Assembly (NCBI GenBank): GCA_016296635.1
Contig: JAEDIZ010000093.1
Coordinates: forward strand, 1 to 8,193
Origin: Oscillospiraceae bacterium
Lineage (GTDB): Bacteria > Bacillota > Clostridia > Oscillospirales > Oscillospiraceae
DNA: 8,193 bases
Direction of reading: 5' to 3'
Shown piece by piece: positions 5,968 through 8,193 of the stretch. The stretch's first letter is position 1. Every line of letters begins with the position of its first letter. The notes below the pieces were generated by a model. The model was not told the origin of the DNA, made no database searches, and saw only the letters and a program-made list of their open reading frames with translations. The translations under genes and the position numbers were made by a program.

Positions 5968-6981
5968 ATGGAAAAAATAAAGGTAGGCATCATTGGCTGC
6001 GGCAGGACGGCAAACGATCTCCATGCCAAGGTGCTGGAACTGCACACCGAATTCGAGACGGTGGCCTGTTATAATAAAACCCGCTGGAAGGCCGAAAAGC
6101 TGGCCGAGCGCTTAGGCGCCAAGGTACTGGACAGTTACGAGGAGTTTGTAAACTGTCCGGAATTCAGCCTGGCAATCATTCTGACATACAGTGACAACCA
6201 TGCTCCCATTGCTTTGGACTGTCTCCGGGCGGGAAAGGACGTGCTGATCACAAAACCCTGGGCCCTGAGCGTGGAGATGGCCGATGCTCTCATCCAGACC
6301 GGTAAAGAGACCGGGCGCAAGGTCATGCCTTTTGTCCCCTGTCACTGGGGCTGCGACATCCGCATGCTCAAAAAACTCATGGCAGAGAACGCAATAGGCA
6401 AAGTATTTCAGGTGCGTCGGCAGCAGGTCACATTCGGCCGCAGAAATGACTGGCAGATGTACAAGGAGCACGGCGGAGGCTATCTGAACAACTGGGGACC
6501 TCATCTGATCGAGCAGGTTCTGGATTTTGTGGGTGAACCGATAAAGAGCGTCTATGCTGAAACAAAGCTGGTAGTTAACCCCGGCGATACCGAAGACATG
6601 TTCTATGCTGTTCTAAAGTCCGAGAGCGGAATTCTTGTCACTGTTGAGCATAATATTATGACCGACGACTTGCCAAACTGGGTGGTGCAGGGCGACCGCG
6701 GCACGATTTATATTAAAGCTAACGAGATGGAACTGCACCAGATCTCTTATCCGGAATGTGAAGACAAGGATGTTTACCGCAGTCCTGTGGATGTGAAAAA
6801 GACCCACATTACGCTCGAGGGTAAGCGCTTCGGCGACCACTATGAGATATATACCGATATTGCCAAATATATCCGGGGTGAGGCGGATTACGCTATTGGC
6901 CTCAACCATGCCCGTCATCTGACAGAGGTCATGTGTGCCATCCACGAATCAGCGGATACTGGCAGACTTATAAAGCTCTGA
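5968..6981 (+). CDS. Gfo/Idh/MocA family oxidoreductase (second paralogue)
   Basis: Predicted NAD(P)-dependent sugar dehydrogenase and paralogue of the protein at 4029, collinear with it over nearly the full length. The 337-residue product has the Rossmann motif G10-C-G12-R-T-A, the T95-K96-P97 variant of the EKP motif, and GGGYLNNWGPHLI with His179 preceded four residues earlier by Asn175 instead of the usual Asp. Blocks shared with the paralogue include DWQ-x-YK, GGGYL-x-NWGPHL and IM-x-D-x-LP-x-W. It lacks a few C-terminal residues and a short insertion (near residues 50-54) of the first copy. The ATG at 5968 follows AAAGGAG (5954-5960), which overlaps the upstream stop; earlier codons of the open frame lie inside the upstream gene. 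It is the last gene of the cluster, with no convincing terminator directly behind it. Confidence 0.9.
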   Translation: MEKIKVGIIGCGRTANDLHAKVLELHTEFETVACYNKTRWKAEKLAERLGAKVLDSYEEFVNCPEFSLAIILTYSDNHAPIALDCLRAGKDVLITKPWALSVEMADALIQTGKETGRKVMPFVPCHWGCDIRMLKKLMAENAIGKVFQVRRQQVTFGRRNDWQMYKEHGGGYLNNWGPHLIEQVLDFVGEPIKSVYAETKLVVNPGDTEDMFYAVLKSESGILVTVEHNIMTDDLPNWVVQGDRGTIYIKANEMELHQISYPECEDKDVYRSPVDVKKTHITLEGKRFGDHYEIYTDIAKYIRGEADYAIGLNHARHLTEVMCAIHESADTGRLIKL

Positions 6982-7060
6982 GGCCGTTTCTATATGCCAA
7001 GAGATAACATCCTCTCGCATCTGAGTGCACCTTGCATGATTGCGGGCAGATGTATTTCAA

Positions 7061-7333
7061 TATATTTTCTCCTACTGTTAGCAACGTTATTTTGTCAGGT
7101 GCTTCAGGCATCAATCGTTTTTCTTTTTTGAAAATGTCTTTGCGCACACCCATTACGATGTAAGGGTGTCTCTCTTGGGGCACCCCATACCATTCCGCAT
7201 TTACCGTACAACCATCCTGGACATATTCATCACCGAGAATTGCATTGGTGTAATCGATTGCAGCGTAAGAATTCACATCAAAGTACAGCGTGCCTGTCTC
7301 TGTTTTCCGATAAGTACCAATCAACGCATTGCG
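7061..7333 (-). pseudogene. Fragment of a C5-cytosine DNA methyltransferase
   Basis: The minus strand encodes a short stretch resembling the part of C5-cytosine methyltransferases around motif VIII. It reads EWYGVPQERHPYIVMGVRKD, followed after a gap by PEAPDKITLLTVGENI, the usual 'PE...TV.(D/E)AI' stretch before the target-recognition region. Motif VIII is normally Q-x-R-x-R; here it is Q-E-R-H-P, with the second Arg replaced by Pro. The catalytic PC motif, the SAM-binding motifs, the target-recognition domain and the C-terminal helices are all missing. The frame opens just after a stop at 7334-7336 with no good start. Past about 7061 it runs on without family resemblance to a stop at 6968, inside the end of the neighbouring oxidoreductase gene. 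It is a dead relic, of the kind carried by integrative or restriction-linked elements in Clostridia. Confidence 0.62.
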
Positions 7334-7447
7334 TCAACGAAATGCACGGATTGATGGAACTGGAGAAATTCTCCTAAGCTTTCCGGCTCGGAGGCAGGCT
7401 TATTCTTGCCACGCTGATGGATAACAGCGAGGATGCATAAAGCAGAA

Positions 7448-7487
7448 AAAGACCACACTCAAGGTTTTATTCTTTGGCGTGGTCTTT
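7448..7487 (+). repeat. Inverted repeat/stem-loop in the gene-poor junction
   Basis: AAAGACCACAC (7448-7458) pairs with GCGTGGTCTTT (7477-7487): nine perfect base pairs, one A-C mismatch and one closing pair, around an 18-base loop. It lies ten bases before a second, larger structure at 7498. No long T run follows, though the 3' arm ends in TTT, so weak termination on either strand is possible. It could also be one arm of a larger folded RNA or a mobile-element recognition site. Confidence 0.6.
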
Positions 7488-7497
7488 ACCCGTTGTG

Positions 7498-7573
7498 CCG
7501 CCCGAAAGAAAGTCGGTCAAAAACAAGTTTTTGTGCTTATCCCTGACCGCAACTCCCTTTCGGCGGTTTTTCT
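7498..7573 (+). terminator. Large nested hairpin with T tract
   Basis: Three helices nest here. The outer stem pairs CCG plus CCGAAAG (7498-7508, one bulged C) with CTTTCGGCGG (7557-7566). Inside it, GGTCA (7515-7519) can pair with TGACC (7544-7548). Alternatively CAAAAAC (7518-7524) pairs with GTTTTTG (7527-7533); these last two overlap by two bases and so compete. TTTTTCT follows the outer stem, giving a plus-strand intrinsic terminator. It is the first convincing plus-strand terminator after the enzyme cluster, over 500 bases from its last stop. A structured non-coding RNA ending in a terminator is an alternative. Confidence 0.55.
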
Positions 7574-7691
7574 GCGTTTAATGGCCTGAGTAGAGGGACT
7601 TGTGCCCCCGGCCTGATGATCCCAAAGGAAAACTGAAATTTTTTCTGCCCGGAGAAAAGCGCAAAGTATGCGGGGCGATAAACAAAGAAAA

Positions 7692-7748
7692 GATTCTTTT
7701 CGCAATGCGTATGAATTGCCTGCCGCAGCGTAAGAATCAAGCGGTTTT
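7692..7748. repeat. Nested inverted repeats beside the ferredoxin gene end
   Basis: GATTCTT (7692-7698) pairs with AAGAATC (7732-7738), enclosing GCAAT (7702-7706) and ATTGC (7715-7719), which pair around an eight-base loop. A competing helix CCGC (7723-7726) with GCGG (7741-7744) is followed directly by TTTTTT, so a weak plus-strand terminator is possible here. The structure sits right after the stop codon of the minus-strand ferredoxin gene but has no T run in that direction. Nested short inverted repeats like this also occur at transfer origins and element ends; nothing here proves that. Confidence 0.4.
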
Positions 7749-7749
7749 T

Positions 7750-8193
7750 TCAAAGCGCCTCGAAATGATACCTGGGCTTGCCCAGGCTCTTTTTTCCGTA
7801 CTCCACGGCTTCCGCAGGACAGTAACAGATACAGGCCATACAGTGGGTGCAGTCGCCGCCCCAGACGGGCTTGCCGTTTTGAATGGCGATATTGTTCGTC
7901 GGGCAGAGCGAGGCACACTTCCCGCAGCCGATGCAGGCGTCACCGGCGATGAAAGCCTTGGCCTTGACGCAGAAAGAATAGAAAATTGGGTTCACCGGGC
8001 CGCTCATGAAGCGGTCGTAAAGATTACCGCGGGGCGGCGGGAAGGCCTGATTCGCCGCAATAGCGGAGAGTGCACGGTCAATGTCCGGCTCTGCCCTGGC
8101 CGCGATCTGCCGGGCCTCGTCGGCCTGGGGCGCGTCGAACATGGCAATGTAGTTTTCAGGCATGATGATCTGCGCCGTGCCCATATAGGCAAG
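7750..8193 (-). CDS. EFR1-type ferredoxin protein, C-terminal part (runs off right edge)
   Basis: Carries two [4Fe-4S] clusters for electron transfer. The last 147 residues are visible; the frame is still open at base 8193, so the true start lies outside the window and the in-frame ATG at 8184 should not be taken as the start. Two cluster motifs are present: CIGCGKCASLCP (7901-7936) and CTHCMACICYCP (7816-7851). Each has the C-x2-C-x2-C-x3-CP pattern, and the second carries one additional Cys. The stretch IIMPENYIAMFDAP before them, and a helical linker ending in NPIFYSFCVKAKAF, match the layout of EFR1 proteins, in which an N-terminal flavodoxin-like domain precedes the ferredoxin half. That domain would lie beyond the edge and is inferred. 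The gene converges on the sugar cluster and shows no functional link to it. A plain ferredoxin-like iron-sulfur protein is the alternative. Confidence 0.78.
   Translation of the reverse strand, partial: LAYMGTAQIIMPENYIAMFDAPQADEARQIAARAEPDIDRALSAIAANQAFPPPRGNLYDRFMSGPVNPIFYSFCVKAKAFIAGDACIGCGKCASLCPTNNIAIQNGKPVWGGDCTHCMACICYCPAEAVEYGKKSLGKPRYHFEAL

Larger units (their letters stand above)
6982..7749. other. Gene-poor junction, probable mobile-element scar
   Basis: About 770 bases without an intact gene, between the enzyme cluster and the convergent ferredoxin gene. It holds a decayed methyltransferase piece (7061-7333, minus) and three inverted-repeat structures (7448-7487, 7498-7573, 7692-7748). 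Bases 6982-7060, 7334-7447 and 7574-7691 show no gene, RNA or terminator that I recognise. Several frames stay open for 60-130 codons but have no family motif or ribosome site. A methyltransferase relic next to structured non-coding DNA suggests the leftover end of an integrative element; that origin is inference. Confidence 0.5.

Noticed and set aside
6982..7060. Possible terminator directly after the second oxidoreductase (short GAGA/TCTC complementarity near 7000-7016)
   Set aside because: The stem is only four to five pairs and no T run follows.
7378..7440. Short plus-strand frame tail ending RLILATLMDNSEDA before a stop at 7440 and the hairpin at 7448
   Set aside because: It looks like the C-terminus of a gene followed by a terminator, but only about 20 codons are open and I cannot assign it to any family; at most an unproven relic.
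7517..7918. 133-codon minus-strand frame spanning the repeat region and part of the ferredoxin gene
   Set aside because: It overlaps the Cys-motif coding frame, reads through inverted repeats and has no domain signature.
1..8193. CRISPR array, tRNA or rRNA gene, intact transposase or integrase
   Set aside because: No regularly spaced repeats, no cloverleaf or rRNA-like stretch, and no recombinase motif found on either strand by eye.

Overview
The window looks like chromosomal DNA from a gut-type, moderately GC-rich member of the Clostridia (Firmicutes), plausibly Oscillospiraceae or a relative. Grounds: a lipobox-type (Gram-positive) binding protein, strong GGAGG ribosome sites, intrinsic terminators with long T tracts, and an EFR1-like ferredoxin. 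The taxonomic call is inference only.

Layout: (1) 39-3071, a complete tripartite TRAP transporter in the order binding protein (P), small membrane subunit (Q), large membrane subunit (M). A perfect 12-bp hairpin lies between P and Q, and a clear terminator follows M. (2) 3144-6981, a catabolic cluster on the same strand that starts from its own sigma-A-like promoter. It holds two successive pairs of 'TIM-barrel sugar isomerase/epimerase + Gfo/Idh/MocA oxidoreductase'. A second perfect terminator hairpin separates the pairs and directly abuts the ribosome site of the second pair. (3) 6982-7749, about 770 bp without an intact gene: a decayed fragment of a C5-cytosine DNA methyltransferase on the minus strand, then three inverted-repeat structures. 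This looks like the scar of a mobile element. (4) 7750-8193, on the minus strand, the C-terminal part of a two-[4Fe-4S] ferredoxin protein of EFR1 type that runs off the right edge.

Working model (inference): the TRAP transporter imports a carboxylated compound, such as a sugar acid or glycoside acid. The two oxidoreductases, which are paralogues, oxidise a sugar hydroxyl or reduce the ketone, and the two divergent epimerase-fold enzymes rearrange the keto-sugar. No kinase, aldolase, dehydratase or regulator is in the window, so the pathway is incomplete here and the substrate cannot be named. The most unusual point is that both oxidoreductases carry the same departures from the textbook Gfo/Idh active site: TKP in place of EKP, and Asn in place of Asp four residues before the catalytic His. 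The first epimerase keeps almost the whole ketose 3-epimerase active site, while the second keeps only the metal ligands.
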